Below, piece after piece: positions 26,056 through 40,487 of a stretch of DNA of 64,000 nt (position 1 is the stretch's first letter; the number at the start of each line of letters is the position of its first letter). The DNA is from Pseudoglutamicibacter albus (GTDB taxonomy: Bacteria; Actinomycetota; Actinomycetes; Actinomycetales; Micrococcaceae): contig NZ_JAVDXX010000001.1 of the NCBI RefSeq assembly GCF_031458175.1, positions 248,001 through 312,000 on the forward strand, in the 5' to 3' direction. The position numbers and the translations under genes were made by a program. A model generated the notes under the pieces. That model searched no databases and was not told the DNA's origin. It worked only from the letters and a program-made list of their open reading frames with translations.

Positions 26056-27249
26056 GTGGACCATACGCAACTCATTGCCGTGATTTCAGGCCTGGTGGGC
26101 CTGCTCATAGGTGTGGGCGGAGTCCTTGCTTATAACGCATCGCAGCGTGGCAGGGTTCTCCAGCTCGCTGATGACACCCCTGATCTGCCGGAAGGAGCGG
26201 CAGACGTGTTGGGGGTTATTGGTCGTGCCTATGTTTTGGTCGATGAGGTCGATGGCGTGGTGCGGGCGAATCCGTCTGCGTACGCGTATGGGTTGGTGCG
26301 GGGCCATACGTTGGTGCATAGCGACATTGTGGAGATGATCGCTGATGTTCGCCGCGATGGTGTGGTTCGTGAAGGCGAGTTTGAGCTTCCGCGCGGCCCT
26401 GTGGGGCAGGGTTTCATTGTGGTGCATGTGCGTATGGCGCCGCTGGGTGGGGAGCATATTTTGATCCTTGCAGATGACCGCACTGAGATCACTCGTACAG
26501 CTACCATGCGCCGCGATTTCGTCGCGAACGTTTCACACGAGTTGAAGACCCCGGTCGGTGCTGTGGGTTTGTTGGCTGAAGCTATTGAGAGCGCGGCTGA
26601 TGACGAGGTCGCGGTGCGGCGGTTCACCAAGCGTTTGGCTAAGGAATCGCAGCGGTTGGCGGCTTTGGTTCAAGACATTATTGAGCTTTCACGCCTGCAG
26701 TCTGCTGATGTTGTGCAGGCGGGTGAGGAAGTCGATATGTCCAAGCTCGTGAATGAGGCTGTGGATCGTACGGCGCTCATCGCGGGTGAGCAGGACATTG
26801 AGATCAAGGTTGGCGGCATCCAGAACGCGACCGTTTATGGCGAATCTGATCTGTTGATGACTGCGGTGCGGAACCTGATTGATAACGCGATCAGGTATTC
26901 CCCTGAAGGCACCACGGTTGGTGTGGGGATCAGTGACCGGAATGGTTTGGTTTCGGTCACGGTGACTGACCAGGGTCCGGGTATTCCGGCGGATGAACAG
27001 GAACGCGTGTTTGAGCGTTTCTACAGGCTTGATTCGGCTCGTGCCCGCTCGACTGGTGGTAGCGGGTTGGGTTTGAGTATCGTGCGGCACGTGATGGAGA
27101 GCCACGGTGGTGAAGTGACCTTGTGGTCGCAGCCGGGGCAGGGTTCTACGTTCACGTTGCGTTTGCCGCGCCTCGAAAGTGAGGAAGAGCAGAGCGCTTC
27201 CTCGGCAAGTTCTAGCCTCGAGGAAGCCTCGAGCGTTGAGGGAAAGTGA
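26056..27249 (+). CDS. senX3: Sensor histidine kinase SenX3
   Basis: 397-residue phosphate-responsive kinase. Domains: one N-terminal membrane segment (about 5-25), a PAS-like region (about 55-140), the HisKA helix with His161 in NVSHELKTPVGA, and an ATPase domain with N box NLIDNAIRYSPEG, DQGPGIP and GGSGLGLSI. It lacks a large extracellular domain, as in mycobacterial SenX3. Start GTG 26056. The regX3 start follows the stop by 10 bases. Confidence 0.94.
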   Translation: MDHTQLIAVISGLVGLLIGVGGVLAYNASQRGRVLQLADDTPDLPEGAADVLGVIGRAYVLVDEVDGVVRANPSAYAYGLVRGHTLVHSDIVEMIADVRRDGVVREGEFELPRGPVGQGFIVVHVRMAPLGGEHILILADDRTEITRTATMRRDFVANVSHELKTPVGAVGLLAEAIESAADDEVAVRRFTKRLAKESQRLAALVQDIIELSRLQSADVVQAGEEVDMSKLVNEAVDRTALIAGEQDIEIKVGGIQNATVYGESDLLMTAVRNLIDNAIRYSPEGTTVGVGISDRNGLVSVTVTDQGPGIPADEQERVFERFYRLDSARARSTGGSGLGLSIVRHVMESHGGEVTLWSQPGQGSTFTLRLPRLESEEEQSASSASSSLEEASSVEGK

Positions 27250-27259
27250 GTACAGCACG

Positions 27260-27940
27260 GTGACACGCATTCTGATTGTGGAGGATGAGGAGTCGCTCTC
27301 CGATCCGCTCCACTTCCTTTTGGAACGCGAGGGGTTCGATGCCGCAGTCGCTGCTGACGGGGAAACCGCGGTTCAGGAGTTTGACCTGCATGGTGCGGAC
27401 CTCGTTTTGTTGGATTTGATGCTCCCGGGGCTTCCGGGAACTGAGGTGTGCCGGCAGTTGCGGCAACGTTCTAACGTGCCGATCATCATGTTGACGGCTA
27501 AGGACTCTGAGATCGATAAGGTCGTGGGTCTTGAGCTAGGCGCGGATGACTATGTGACGAAGCCGTATTCTTCGCGTGAACTGCTGGCCCGGATTAGGGC
27601 CGTTTTGCGTCGCCAGGGGGAAGCGGAAGAGCTGATTTCCACGACCGTGCAGGCGGGCCCTGTCCGGATGGATGTCGAACGGCATGTGGTCACGGTGCGT
27701 GGTGAGCGTGTGCAGATGCCGCTCAAGGAGTTCGAGCTTCTTGAAATGTTGCTTCGTAACGCGGGCCGTGTGATGACGCGCGGGCAGCTGATCGATCGAG
27801 TGTGGGGCTCGGACTATGTGGGCGATACCAAGACTCTTGATGTTCATGTGAAGCGTCTGCGCGCCAAGATTGAGGAGGAGCCCGGCTCGCCTGTTCACTT
27901 GGTGACGGTGCGCGGCCTGGGATACAAGTTCGAAGGCTAG
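27260..27940 (+). CDS. regX3: Response regulator RegX3 (OmpR/PhoB family)
   Basis: 226-residue DNA-binding regulator. Receiver domain: acidic cluster VEDEES, phosphoacceptor Asp52 in LLDLMLPG, Thr in IIMLTAKD and Lys in YVTKPYSSREL. The winged helix shows LKEFELLEMLLRNAGRVMTR (20 residues) and VHVKRLRAKIEEEPG. It should activate phosphate-starvation genes. GTG 27260 gives the usual N-terminus (VTRILIVEDEE); a longer ATG-free upstream frame would overlap senX3. Confidence 0.95.
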   Translation: MTRILIVEDEESLSDPLHFLLEREGFDAAVAADGETAVQEFDLHGADLVLLDLMLPGLPGTEVCRQLRQRSNVPIIMLTAKDSEIDKVVGLELGADDYVTKPYSSRELLARIRAVLRRQGEAEELISTTVQAGPVRMDVERHVVTVRGERVQMPLKEFELLEMLLRNAGRVMTRGQLIDRVWGSDYVGDTKTLDVHVKRLRAKIEEEPGSPVHLVTVRGLGYKFEG

Positions 27941-27981
27941 TCTTCCTAGCGTAGGTACCGTTTCCCGCGCAGTTACCGTAT

Positions 27982-28031
27982 AAAACGCTGTGGGCCGGAC
28001 ACTCGAGCGAGTGTCCGGCCCACAGCGTTTT
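27982..28031. terminator. Terminator between regX3 and the lipoprotein gene
   Basis: A 23-bp stem (27982-28004 with 28009-28031), loop GAGC, A-tract before and T-tract after, so it works in both directions between convergent genes. Confidence 0.92.
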
Positions 28032-28073
28032 ATTGTGCCATGCCCGGCGGTTAGCGCGGGTCAGGCTGTGTTC

Positions 28074-28634
28074 TTAGTGGCCGTGGTCGGCCTTTTCGGA
28101 GGGCTTGAGGTGGTCGCTACGTGACTTGTCGTGGCCACCTGGGACGTAGTTGGCGTACTCAGGGAGGGTTCCGTCGACTACTGGGACCTTCGCGGTGGTG
28201 CTGTTGCCGCCGCTCTTGATGGTCACGAGGACCTGCTGGCCAGGGTAGGTGCCCTTGTTGGTTTCCTTGCTGGTGTCGCCTGGAACCGTGAAAGTTTCGG
28301 CGTTCTTATCGTCTTCGAGGCGCAACGGTTTGTCTGCGGTGACGTTGGTGTCTACGGAGTTGCCGCTGAACTCGAGGCTGAGGTCTGCAGAGTCCTTGCC
28401 CTTGTTCACGATGGTGCCGAGGTAACGGGCTTCTTGGTCGGCGCCGTTGGTGACGAGCATCAGGTTCTGGATGGTGACGTCGCCGACGTGCGCGGAGACA
28501 CCGTCTGATGGGTCGTACTGGGCAGTGGTTGCCTGGTCGTTGATCGCACCGCAGCCGGTAGCGGTGAGCGCAAGCGCAGCAAGGGCGGCGCCCGAGGCGG
28601 CGCGGCGGATGCGGGCCTTCACGGGAAGTTTCAC
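28074..28634 (-). CDS. LpqE-like lipoprotein
   Basis: 186 residues. Lipoprotein signal with lipobox (LALTATGCGAIND), then a small beta-rich domain with VGDVTIQNLMLVTNGADQ and a histidine/lysine-rich C-terminus (KPSEKADHGH). Position next to carD-ispDF-cysS-rlmB matches lpqE in mycobacteria (divergent from carD), which supports the call more than sequence alone. Similar proteins in Micrococcaceae are often listed as hypothetical. It may sit on the outer membrane face; function unknown. Confidence 0.75.
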   Translation of the reverse strand: MKLPVKARIRRAASGAALAALALTATGCGAINDQATTAQYDPSDGVSAHVGDVTIQNLMLVTNGADQEARYLGTIVNKGKDSADLSLEFSGNSVDTNVTADKPLRLEDDKNAETFTVPGDTSKETNKGTYPGQQVLVTIKSGGNSTTAKVPVVDGTLPEYANYVPGGHDKSRSDHLKPSEKADHGH

Positions 28635-28972
28635 GAAATTAGCTCCTCATCAATGAGTCATCTGCGCGGTTGTTTGCTCATTTAAGGGTGCAAGCAGACC
28701 ACCGCCTCCTGCGATTCTATCGTGTTTGTGTGTTTCTCGCGGCCTCGGCTGTGTGTTGGTGACAAACCGTTCGGGCTTGTGCGGTGATTCGATCGTTTAT
28801 TTGGGGTGCGTGGGCCGCTGTTGTGGTGACTGTGTTGCCAGTCGGCGTATAGATAACTGCGCGTTGAAGGTACTGAGCCGTTAAGTTCCGTTTCCCCTAT
28901 GTTTACGGGGTTCTGTGGAAAGGTGCGGAGTTAGTCGTGATATTCTAGTTATCTAGAAAGGGGTTTATCCGC
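28635..28972. other. Divergent promoter region lipoprotein / carD
   Basis: 338 bases without a gene. A possible -10 element TATAGA at 28848-28853 has only a weak -35 (GTGACT, 16 bases before). Just upstream of carD is the inverted repeat TTCTAG-TTAT-CTAGAA (28943-28958), a candidate operator or mRNA hairpin. Confidence 0.45.
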
Positions 28973-29473
28973 ATGATTTTTGACGTCGGAGAGACGGTCG
29001 TTTACCCACATCACGGTGCTGCCACGATCGAAGAGATTAAGATGCGCACCATCCGGGGCGAAGAGAAAATGTACCTTAAGCTTCGGGTTGCCCAGGGTGA
29101 CTTGGTGATTGAGGTCCCTGCTGAGAATGTGGATCTTGTTGGCGTCCGCGACGTTGTGGACCGGGATGAGCTTGAGCACGTTTTTGAGGTGTTGCAGGCT
29201 CAGGATGTGGAGGAACCTGCTAACTGGTCTCGTCGTTATAAGGCGAACTTGGAGAAGCTGGCTTCTGGTGATGTGAATAAGGTCGCTGAGGTTGTGCGTG
29301 ACTTGTGGCGCCGCGAGAATGATCGTGGTCTGTCTGCTGGTGAGAAGCGCATGCTGGCTAAGGCGCGCACTATCCTGACCTCGGAGTTGGCTCTTGCTAA
29401 GAAGCTGACGGAAGATGAGGCTGAGGTTGTCCTGGATGATGTTTTGTCTGGGAAGCGTAAGGCTAAGGTCTAA
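28973..29473 (+). CDS. carD: RNA polymerase-binding transcription factor CarD
   Basis: 166 residues. N-terminal RNA polymerase-interacting domain starting [20 protein letters not shown] (20 residues), then a C-terminal helical DNA-binding domain ([20 protein letters not shown]). CarD binds the RNA polymerase beta subunit and stabilises open complexes, notably at rRNA promoters. First gene of the carD-ispDF-cysS-rlmB block; ispDF starts 20 bases after its stop. Confidence 0.96.
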   Translation: MIFDVGETVVYPHHGAATIEEIKMRTIRGEEKMYLKLRVAQGDLVIEVPAENVDLVGVRDVVDRDELEHVFEVLQAQDVEEPANWSRRYKANLEKLASGDVNKVAEVVRDLWRRENDRGLSAGEKRMLAKARTILTSELALAKKLTEDEAEVVLDDVLSGKRKAKV

Positions 29474-29493
29474 GTTTTCGTATCGGGGGTTGA

Positions 29494-30789
29494 ATGTCAC
29501 CTCATGTGACTCTTCTTCCGGCCGAGTGTTCACCGGAGTCTGTGGCCATCGTTGTGGTGGCGGCGGGCTCCGGTACGCGTTTAAAGGCCGGTATGCCTAA
29601 GGCTTTGGCGGCTGTTGCTGGCCGGAGTTTGGTTGAGCATTGTCTCGATGTTGTGGTTGATCCGGGCCTGGCCGGGCAGGTGGTTGTTGTGACGCCGCCT
29701 TCTGATGGGCGTGTAGCGCAACTCGTCGCACAGCGTCCTGAGGTTGCCGGTGTTGCGGTTTCGTGTGTTCCTGGCGGGGCGACGCGTCAGGAATCGGTGG
29801 CGGCCGGTCTTGCAGCTGTGGGGGATGCGCGTTTCGTGTTGGTTCACGATGTCGCTCGCGCCTTTGCGCCTGCCTCCTTGTTTGGGCGGGTTGTTGAGCA
29901 GTTGCGTTCCCGTGATGATGTGGACGGCGTTGTTCCGGGGCTACCTGCGGTGGATACATACAAGATCGTTGATGCCGATGGCGTGGTGGTGGATACGCCG
30001 GAGCGTTCGTCGCTGCGTGCTGTGCAGACGCCGCAAGGTTTTGTCGCGGATACGTTGCGGCGTGTGCACCGCGAGTCGGTTGGCCGGGATGCCAGTGACG
30101 ATGCGGGCTTGCTTGAACAGACCGGTTACCGGGTTGTGGTGGTTGCCGGGGATGAGCGGGCGTTGAAGGTCACGCATCCGCAGGATGTTGTTATCGCTGA
30201 GGGCATTCTCGCGGCCGGTGCCGCTGAAGAGAAGGGAGTTGGAACCGTGAGTGAGGTGCGCGAGTTGGGTGAGGGAATCCCTGCAGGTTGCTTGCCGATG
30301 GTTGGCTTGGGTTTTGATGTGCACGCGTTTTCGGATGAGGACCCGTCAGCGCCTGGGGCTTTGCCGTTGATGTTGGCTGGGCTTGAGTGGCCGGGGGAGC
30401 GCCGTTTGAGTGGGCATTCTGATGGTGATGCGGTGGCTCACGCTGTGTGTGATGCGGTGTTCGCGGCGTCCGGTTTGGGGGATGTGGGCACCCAGTTTGG
30501 TACTGACCGCCCTGAGTTCGCTGGCGCGTCTGGCGTGACGCTGGTTCGTGAGGCCGGGCGTTTGGTGGGAGAAGCGGGCTTCACGGTGGGGAACGTGTCG
30601 GTTCAGTTTGTGGGGAACCGTCCACGCTTTGCTAAGCGGCGTGAGGAAGCGAACCGTGTGTTGTCGCATGCCTTGGGCGCTCCGGTTGTGGTCGCTGCCA
30701 CGACGTCGGATGGCTTGGGTTTCGAGGGTGCGGGCGAGGGTATTTCGGCCCGCGCGGTCGCGTGGGTGTATCCGACGCCGAAGCGATAG
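29494..30789 (+). CDS. ispDF: Bifunctional IspD/IspF (MEP pathway)
   Basis: 431-residue fusion. The N-terminal half is MEP cytidylyltransferase IspD (nucleotide-binding [19 protein letters not shown], about 15-35; [10 protein letters not shown]). The C-terminal part from about residue 268 is 2-C-methyl-D-erythritol 2,4-cyclodiphosphate synthase IspF (GLGFDVHAF and [15 protein letters not shown] with the metal-binding Asp/His). The two enzymes act at steps 3 and 5 of isoprenoid-precursor synthesis. Separate genes are usual in mycobacteria; fusions occur in other actinobacteria and proteobacteria. cysS follows after 10 bases. Confidence 0.95.
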   Translation: MSPHVTLLPAECSPESVAIVVVAAGSGTRLKAGMPKALAAVAGRSLVEHCLDVVVDPGLAGQVVVVTPPSDGRVAQLVAQRPEVAGVAVSCVPGGATRQESVAAGLAAVGDARFVLVHDVARAFAPASLFGRVVEQLRSRDDVDGVVPGLPAVDTYKIVDADGVVVDTPERSSLRAVQTPQGFVADTLRRVHRESVGRDASDDAGLLEQTGYRVVVVAGDERALKVTHPQDVVIAEGILAAGAAEEKGVGTVSEVRELGEGIPAGCLPMVGLGFDVHAFSDEDPSAPGALPLMLAGLEWPGERRLSGHSDGDAVAHAVCDAVFAASGLGDVGTQFGTDRPEFAGASGVTLVREAGRLVGEAGFTVGNVSVQFVGNRPRFAKRREEANRVLSHALGAPVVVAATTSDGLGFEGAGEGISARAVAWVYPTPKR

Positions 30790-30799
30790 GGTTGGGTCT

Positions 30800-32257
30800 G
30801 TGAGCTTGCGTTTCTATGACACCCGTACCCGTGCCGTCCACGATTTTGTCCCTGTCAGGGAGGGGCATGTGGGGCTGTATTACTGTGGCGCGACGGTTCA
30901 GGGGATGCCGCATGTGGGGCATGTACGATCGGCCATCGCGTTCGATATTTTGCGGCGCTGGCTGATGTATCGCGGTTTCACGGTCACGATGGTCCGTAAC
31001 GTCACGGATATTGATGACAAGATTTTGGAGAAGTCGGCGCTGTCTTTCTCTGATCCTGCTCAGCTCGGCCCGGATTATGTGGCTAATGAGTTGTGGTTCG
31101 CGTTGGCGTACCGTTTTGAGGCGGCGTTCCGTGAGGCGTATGCGACATTGGGCGTTTTGCCTCCGACGTATGAGCCGCGCGCTACGGGGCACATGACGGA
31201 GATGTTCGCGTTGATTCAGCGTCTGATCGATGCGGGCCATGCGTACCCGGCTGAGGATGGCTCGGGTGACGTCTATTTCGATGTCCGTTCCTATCCTTCC
31301 TACGGTGCGCTGACGCATCAGTCGGTGGATGACATGCAGGATGCTGGCGACGCTGATCCGCGCGGTAAGCGTGATCCGCGTGATTTCGCGGTCTGGAAGG
31401 GTCATAAGGATGGCGACCCGTTGACGGCGTCGTGGGTTTCGCCGTGGGGGCGTGGCCGGCCAGGCTGGCACATCGAGTGCTCGGCGATGGCGGGTAAGTA
31501 CCTTGGCGAGACGTTCGATATCCACGGTGGTGGCTTGGATTTGCGTTTCCCGCATCACGAGAATGAGATGGCTCAGTCGCAGGCTGCTGGCGATGGTTTC
31601 GCGCGTTTCTGGATGCATAACGGCATGGTGACGTTTGAGGGCCAGAAGATGTCGAAGTCCGTGGGGAACACGGTGTCTCCGCGTGAGATGTTGGCACAGG
31701 CTCCGGCGGATGTTGTCCGGTATTTCTTAGGCCAGGCTCATTATCGTTCGCAGTTGGATTATTCGCCGTCGTCTCTGGCGGAGGCCGGTGCCGCTCTGGA
31801 GCGTGTGAAGGGTTTTGTTGCGAGGGCTGCCGAGAAGTTTGGCGCCGATGCTGTGGCTGGTGGCGAGGTTGCGCCGGCTTTCGCTCAAGCCATGGACGAT
31901 GATCTGAATGTTCCGCAGGCGCTTGCGGCGTTGCATGAGACGGTGCGTCGCGGCAACGCAGCTTTAGGGTCAGGCGACGGCGCGGAGGCCGGTGCCGCGT
32001 TGGACGCGGCTCGCCAGGTTGCGGCGATGACCGCGGTGTTAGGCCTTGATGACGCGGCGTCCACTGTTGCGTCTAGTCAGGGCGCCGAATCGGACGCGTT
32101 GGCGCAACTGGTGGAGGCGCGTCTGGCTGAGCGCGCGGCCGCGCGTGCGGCGAAGGACTTTGAGACCTCTGACCGTATCCGTGATGAGCTCGCTGCGGCG
32201 GGCATCACGGTCAAGGATGGCGCTGATGGCGCATCGTGGGTTTTGACTGGATTGTAG
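30800..32257 (+). CDS. cysS: Cysteine--tRNA ligase
   Basis: Charges tRNA-Cys. 485 residues from GTG 30800 ([16 protein letters not shown]); the frame is open further upstream through ispDF but that is not coding. Class I signatures: the HIGH-type [10 protein letters not shown] and QKMSKSVGN. Zinc ligands are the Cys in YYCGATVQ, Cys in HIECSAM and the His pair in [10 protein letters not shown]. Length and order match the family. Confidence 0.96.
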   Translation: MSLRFYDTRTRAVHDFVPVREGHVGLYYCGATVQGMPHVGHVRSAIAFDILRRWLMYRGFTVTMVRNVTDIDDKILEKSALSFSDPAQLGPDYVANELWFALAYRFEAAFREAYATLGVLPPTYEPRATGHMTEMFALIQRLIDAGHAYPAEDGSGDVYFDVRSYPSYGALTHQSVDDMQDAGDADPRGKRDPRDFAVWKGHKDGDPLTASWVSPWGRGRPGWHIECSAMAGKYLGETFDIHGGGLDLRFPHHENEMAQSQAAGDGFARFWMHNGMVTFEGQKMSKSVGNTVSPREMLAQAPADVVRYFLGQAHYRSQLDYSPSSLAEAGAALERVKGFVARAAEKFGADAVAGGEVAPAFAQAMDDDLNVPQALAALHETVRRGNAALGSGDGAEAGAALDAARQVAAMTAVLGLDDAASTVASSQGAESDALAQLVEARLAERAAARAAKDFETSDRIRDELAAAGITVKDGADGASWVLTGL

Positions 32258-32352
32258 AGCTTGGAAGCTCGTAGGGGTTTCAGAGCCTAGACTTGACGTT
32301 AGTCCGGGTTCCGGGCGTTGTAGTTGATCGTTGTGTCCGTTGAGGAGGGCAT

Positions 32353-33324
32353 ATGTCGGCGCCACGTAAGGCACCACGTAACCGTAAGGGGCCCTCTAAG
32401 GGCAGCGGCGGTAAGAATAAGCGCGCGCTTGAGGGCCGCGGTCCCACTCCTAAGGCGGAGGACCGGGTCTATCACAAGGCGCATCGTGCCAAGGTTTTGC
32501 GGGAGCGTTCGCAGAACAAGCAAGGCAACCGTCGCCAACCGACTGGTGGTCGTCGTTTCTCTGAGGAGCACGTGAACGGGCGTAACGCTGTGCTGGAGGC
32601 ATTGCAGGCCTCCATCCCGGCGAAGGCTTTGTATGTTGCGGCTCAGATTGATGTGGATGACCGCATCCGTGAAGCGTTGAAGATCGCGGCTCAGCGACGC
32701 ATTCCGATTCTTGAGGCGACTAAGCCTGAGCTGGATCGTTTGACAGACGGCTCTGTGCATCAGGGTATTGCGATACAGATCCCGCCGTATGACTATCCGG
32801 ATGCTGCCGCGAGCCTTGCCGATGCGATGGAGAACTACCGCAACGGAACAGCGGGGGCCCCGTTGGTTGTGGCGTTGGACGGTATCACTGATCCGCGTAA
32901 CTTGGGTGCGATCATCCGTTCCGCATCGGCCTTTGGTGCTGGGACGATCGTGATTCCGGAGCGCCGAACGGTTGGTGTCACTGCTACAGCGTGGAAGACC
33001 TCTGCTGGTGCTGCTGCACGTGTGCCGGTTGCGCGGGCCACGAACCTCACGCAGGTTCTGCGGCAGGCCAAGCAGAATGGCTTCTATGTTCTGGGTCTGG
33101 ATGGCGGGGGTGATGTATCCCTGCCTGAACTTGAACTTGCTGATGAGCCGCTGATTGTTGTGGTGGGCAACGAGGGCAAGGGATTGTCGCGTTTGGTTTC
33201 GGAGACGTGTGATCAGATCGTCTCGATCCCGATTAACGCTGCGATGGAGTCTCTCAATGCATCGATGGCTGCGGGCATCACGCTGTACGAGATCGCGAAT
33301 AAGCGACGAGCATCACAGAACTGA
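32353..33324 (+). CDS. rlmB: 23S rRNA (guanosine-2'-O-)-methyltransferase RlmB
   Basis: 323-residue SpoU/TrmH-type (SPOUT) methyltransferase, probably modifying G2251 of 23S rRNA. A basic N-terminal tail of about 70 residues (RKAPRNRKGPSKGSGGKNK) precedes the substrate-binding domain (GRNAVLEALQASIPAKALY) and the knot domain with DGITDPRNLGAIIRSA, VVVGNEGKGLSRLV and IPINAAMESLNASMAAGI, the three SpoU motifs. Strong ribosome-binding site GAGGAGGG at 32342-32349. Confidence 0.94.
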   Translation: MSAPRKAPRNRKGPSKGSGGKNKRALEGRGPTPKAEDRVYHKAHRAKVLRERSQNKQGNRRQPTGGRRFSEEHVNGRNAVLEALQASIPAKALYVAAQIDVDDRIREALKIAAQRRIPILEATKPELDRLTDGSVHQGIAIQIPPYDYPDAAASLADAMENYRNGTAGAPLVVALDGITDPRNLGAIIRSASAFGAGTIVIPERRTVGVTATAWKTSAGAAARVPVARATNLTQVLRQAKQNGFYVLGLDGGGDVSLPELELADEPLIVVVGNEGKGLSRLVSETCDQIVSIPINAAMESLNASMAAGITLYEIANKRRASQN

Positions 33325-33336
33325 ATCTTCTTCGCT

Positions 33337-33378
33337 AACTCCCCTGAACTGCGTCCTGGAACGTGGTACAGGGGAGTT
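33337..33378 (+). terminator. Terminator after rlmB
   Basis: AACTCCCCTG (33337-33346) pairs with CAGGGGAGTT (33369-33378) and is followed by T-rich sequence; the 22-nt internal segment is long. Confidence 0.65.
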
Positions 33379-33433
33379 TTGCCTTGTATTTACGGGGTTC
33401 ATGGCTGGAACGCTGGCCGGTGTGTGGGTGGTT

Positions 33434-33462
33434 TTGCGTTTTGGTGTGGGTGTGTGTAGAGT
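33434..33462 (+). promoter_or_regulatory. Candidate rrn promoter P1
   Basis: TTGCGT (33434-33439), 17-base spacer, TAGAGT (33457-33462), about 480 bases before 16S. Confidence 0.5.
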
Positions 33463-33638
33463 ATTTTCCTGTTGCCCACACGGATGGAGTGCCGGTTGCC
33501 GGCGTGTCTGGTGGACAATGACTCGGGATTCATCTACCGGCTAGGTTTGTTTCTGGTTTTGGTTTGGTGGGGTTTCGGGTTTCATATCTGCCATATGGTT
33601 GCTTTCTTGTTGAGGGTTTCCGGGTTGTTTACCTGGTT

Positions 33639-33667
33639 TTGTTTTCTTGGAAAGCTTGTGGTAGAGT
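33639..33667 (+). promoter_or_regulatory. Candidate rrn promoter P2
   Basis: TTGTTT (33639-33644), 17-base spacer, TAGAGT (33662-33667). Same -10 hexamer and spacer length as P1, which supports both. Confidence 0.55.
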
Positions 33668-33939
33668 GAGTATCCGCTCTTGAGCGAAGCGTCCTGGTTT
33701 CTTTCTTACTTCGCATGGTTTGTGTGGGGTTTGTGGGGCGTGGAGTCTTGGGTGTTTGTTGTTTGAGAACTCAATAGTGTGCCAAGTTTGTTTGTTGATA
33801 CCAAATATTTTTTGTTTGGTGGTTGCCTGCATGCTCTTGATCCCTGTCAGGGTGTGTGGGTTTCTGCTTGGATTAGATGTGACCGCGCCCTTTTTTGTGG
33901 GGTGTGGTTGTCCGCTTTGTAGCATCTGTTTTTATGTTT
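33668..33939 (+). other. 16S rRNA leader
   Basis: G/T-rich leader of about 270 bases. It holds the actinobacterial pre-rRNA phrase TTTGAGAACTCAATAGTG (33760-33777), near which antitermination (nut/boxA-like) sequences lie in relatives. No gene. Confidence 0.6.
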
Positions 33940-39102
<5,163 letters not shown>

Positions 39103-39297
39103 CAACACCAACCTCATCCTCTTCAATAGCGAGGGGTTCGCGTCCACTAAGCGGTCACCACACCACAAACCCACCCCCACAACACACACGTAGCAACCCG
39201 GCCGCGTGAAGGGGTGACACACCAAGAATTGAATACAGCAACACACACGTACACGTACAGATTTCCCGCAACCCGGTACGGGTTGATGGGTGAGAGA

Positions 39298-39416
39298 GTT
39301 ACGGCGGTTATAGCGTGGGGGAAACGCCCGGTCCCATCCCGAACCCGGAAGCTAAGCCCCACAGCGCCGATGGTACTGCAACCGGGAGGTTGTGGGAGAG
39401 TAGGACACCGCCGAAC
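39298..39416 (+). rRNA. rrf: 5S ribosomal RNA
   Basis: About 119 nt: 5' GTTACGGCGGT pairs with 3' ACCGCCGAAC, with CCCATCCCGAACCCGGAAG inside. Separated from 23S by about 195 bases that hold no gene. Confidence 0.95.
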
Positions 39417-39431
39417 ACACTATAGAGAGGA

Positions 39432-39492
39432 TGTTGGTCCCGAAGCTCCCAACCCCCACACAGGGGGTTAGGTCGCAGCATCGGGACCAACA
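39432..39492 (+). terminator. Large hairpin after 5S rRNA
   Basis: TGTTGGTCCCGA (39432-39443) pairs with TCGGGACCAACA (39481-39492); an inner AACCCCC/GGGGGTT stem (39451-39457 with 39463-39469) extends it. No clear U-tract; it may end the rrn transcript or aid processing. Confidence 0.5.
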
Positions 39493-39659
39493 CCCATCTA
39501 AACCACAAAACCAGGGATAACAGAAGAAGCACGGGTAGCTGCTGAGTGCCACAAGTGAACAGCGCCGTGTTAGGCCGCACTACGACAGTGCTATCTCAAG
39601 CCTCACGTCATCAGACCCCGGTAGCATCCCTACGGAAGCCGGCTCTATAGACTGAATCC

Positions 39660-40148
39660 ATGACTGACATGCCGCTGTTCAGCCACGCACCACAAGACAA
39701 ACCTGAAACCGACGCGCAACAGCCAAGCACGCTGGTACGCGTCGAAGCGATCGTTCCCGTAGACATCCTGAACGCGTGCGAAGGCCTCGTCGACTACACA
39801 GACCTCTGGTGGCCCCGCAACCAACGCTTGAGCACAGACCCGGAAGCCCAACTTATCTGGGACGAAAACAGCCTCTTTGAAATCGACGAACAAGGCAACG
39901 TCCACCTATGGGGACACAACCACGGAAGCGAACCACCGCTAAAGATCAGCATCCTGCTCGAAAACGAAGCGTTCCCACACCACATCGCAACCTTCACATT
40001 TACGCCACACGGAGTCCAATCAACACGCGTCGATATCCGTGCAGAAGCACCCCGGGCAAACCACCGGATCACGAGCAGCATCTGGCGGGACGTACTCCAA
40101 AGCTATTCAACCTTCATGGGCAACCGGGAGCGAGCTCAACGAACTTAG
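39660..40148 (+). CDS. Hypothetical protein
   Basis: 162 residues, not recognised with confidence. It is acidic and soluble, with alternating strand-like phrases (TLVRVEAIVPVDILNACEGL is 20 residues; NVHLWGHNHG; IATFTFTPHGVQSTRVDIRA) and a C-terminal helix. The overall pattern is compatible with a START/SRPBCC-like fold, but no signature decides this. A TATAGA element 10-15 bases before the ATG suggests a leaderless or nearly leaderless transcript. It lies alone between the rrn operon and tRNA-Pro. Confidence 0.6.
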   Translation: MTDMPLFSHAPQDKPETDAQQPSTLVRVEAIVPVDILNACEGLVDYTDLWWPRNQRLSTDPEAQLIWDENSLFEIDEQGNVHLWGHNHGSEPPLKISILLENEAFPHHIATFTFTPHGVQSTRVDIRAEAPRANHRITSSIWRDVLQSYSTFMGNRERAQRT

Positions 40149-40247
40149 AATGACTGCATGCTGACAACTCAGGGCGTGTGACGTTACACGTGAAATCTCG
40201 ATTATGTTCCTGAGATGCCTTGATGTAAGGTGTGAAGGTCTCGTCAC

Positions 40248-40322
<75 letters not shown>

Positions 40323-40333
40323 GCAGAGGTTCT

Positions 40334-40357
40334 GGCCTGGAGCAAAAGCTCCAGGCC
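40334..40357 (+). terminator. Terminator after tRNA-Pro
   Basis: Perfect stem GGCCTGGAGC / GCTCCAGGCC around an AAAA loop. Confidence 0.7.
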
Positions 40358-40487
40358 TCAACTGTTTAACCGGCTCTGCCTAGCTCTAGTGACGCTTACC
40401 CCCTTAACGTTCTGCTGGCCGTTAACCCTCTATTGAGCGGTTATGCCTAGTCGGGCCGCTTAATCTCAGATACTGTTACTCGAAAGC

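Noticed and set aside
30632-31618. 328-residue minus-strand frame over ispDF/cysS
   Set aside because: Arginine/isoleucine-rich shadow translation opposite two certain genes.
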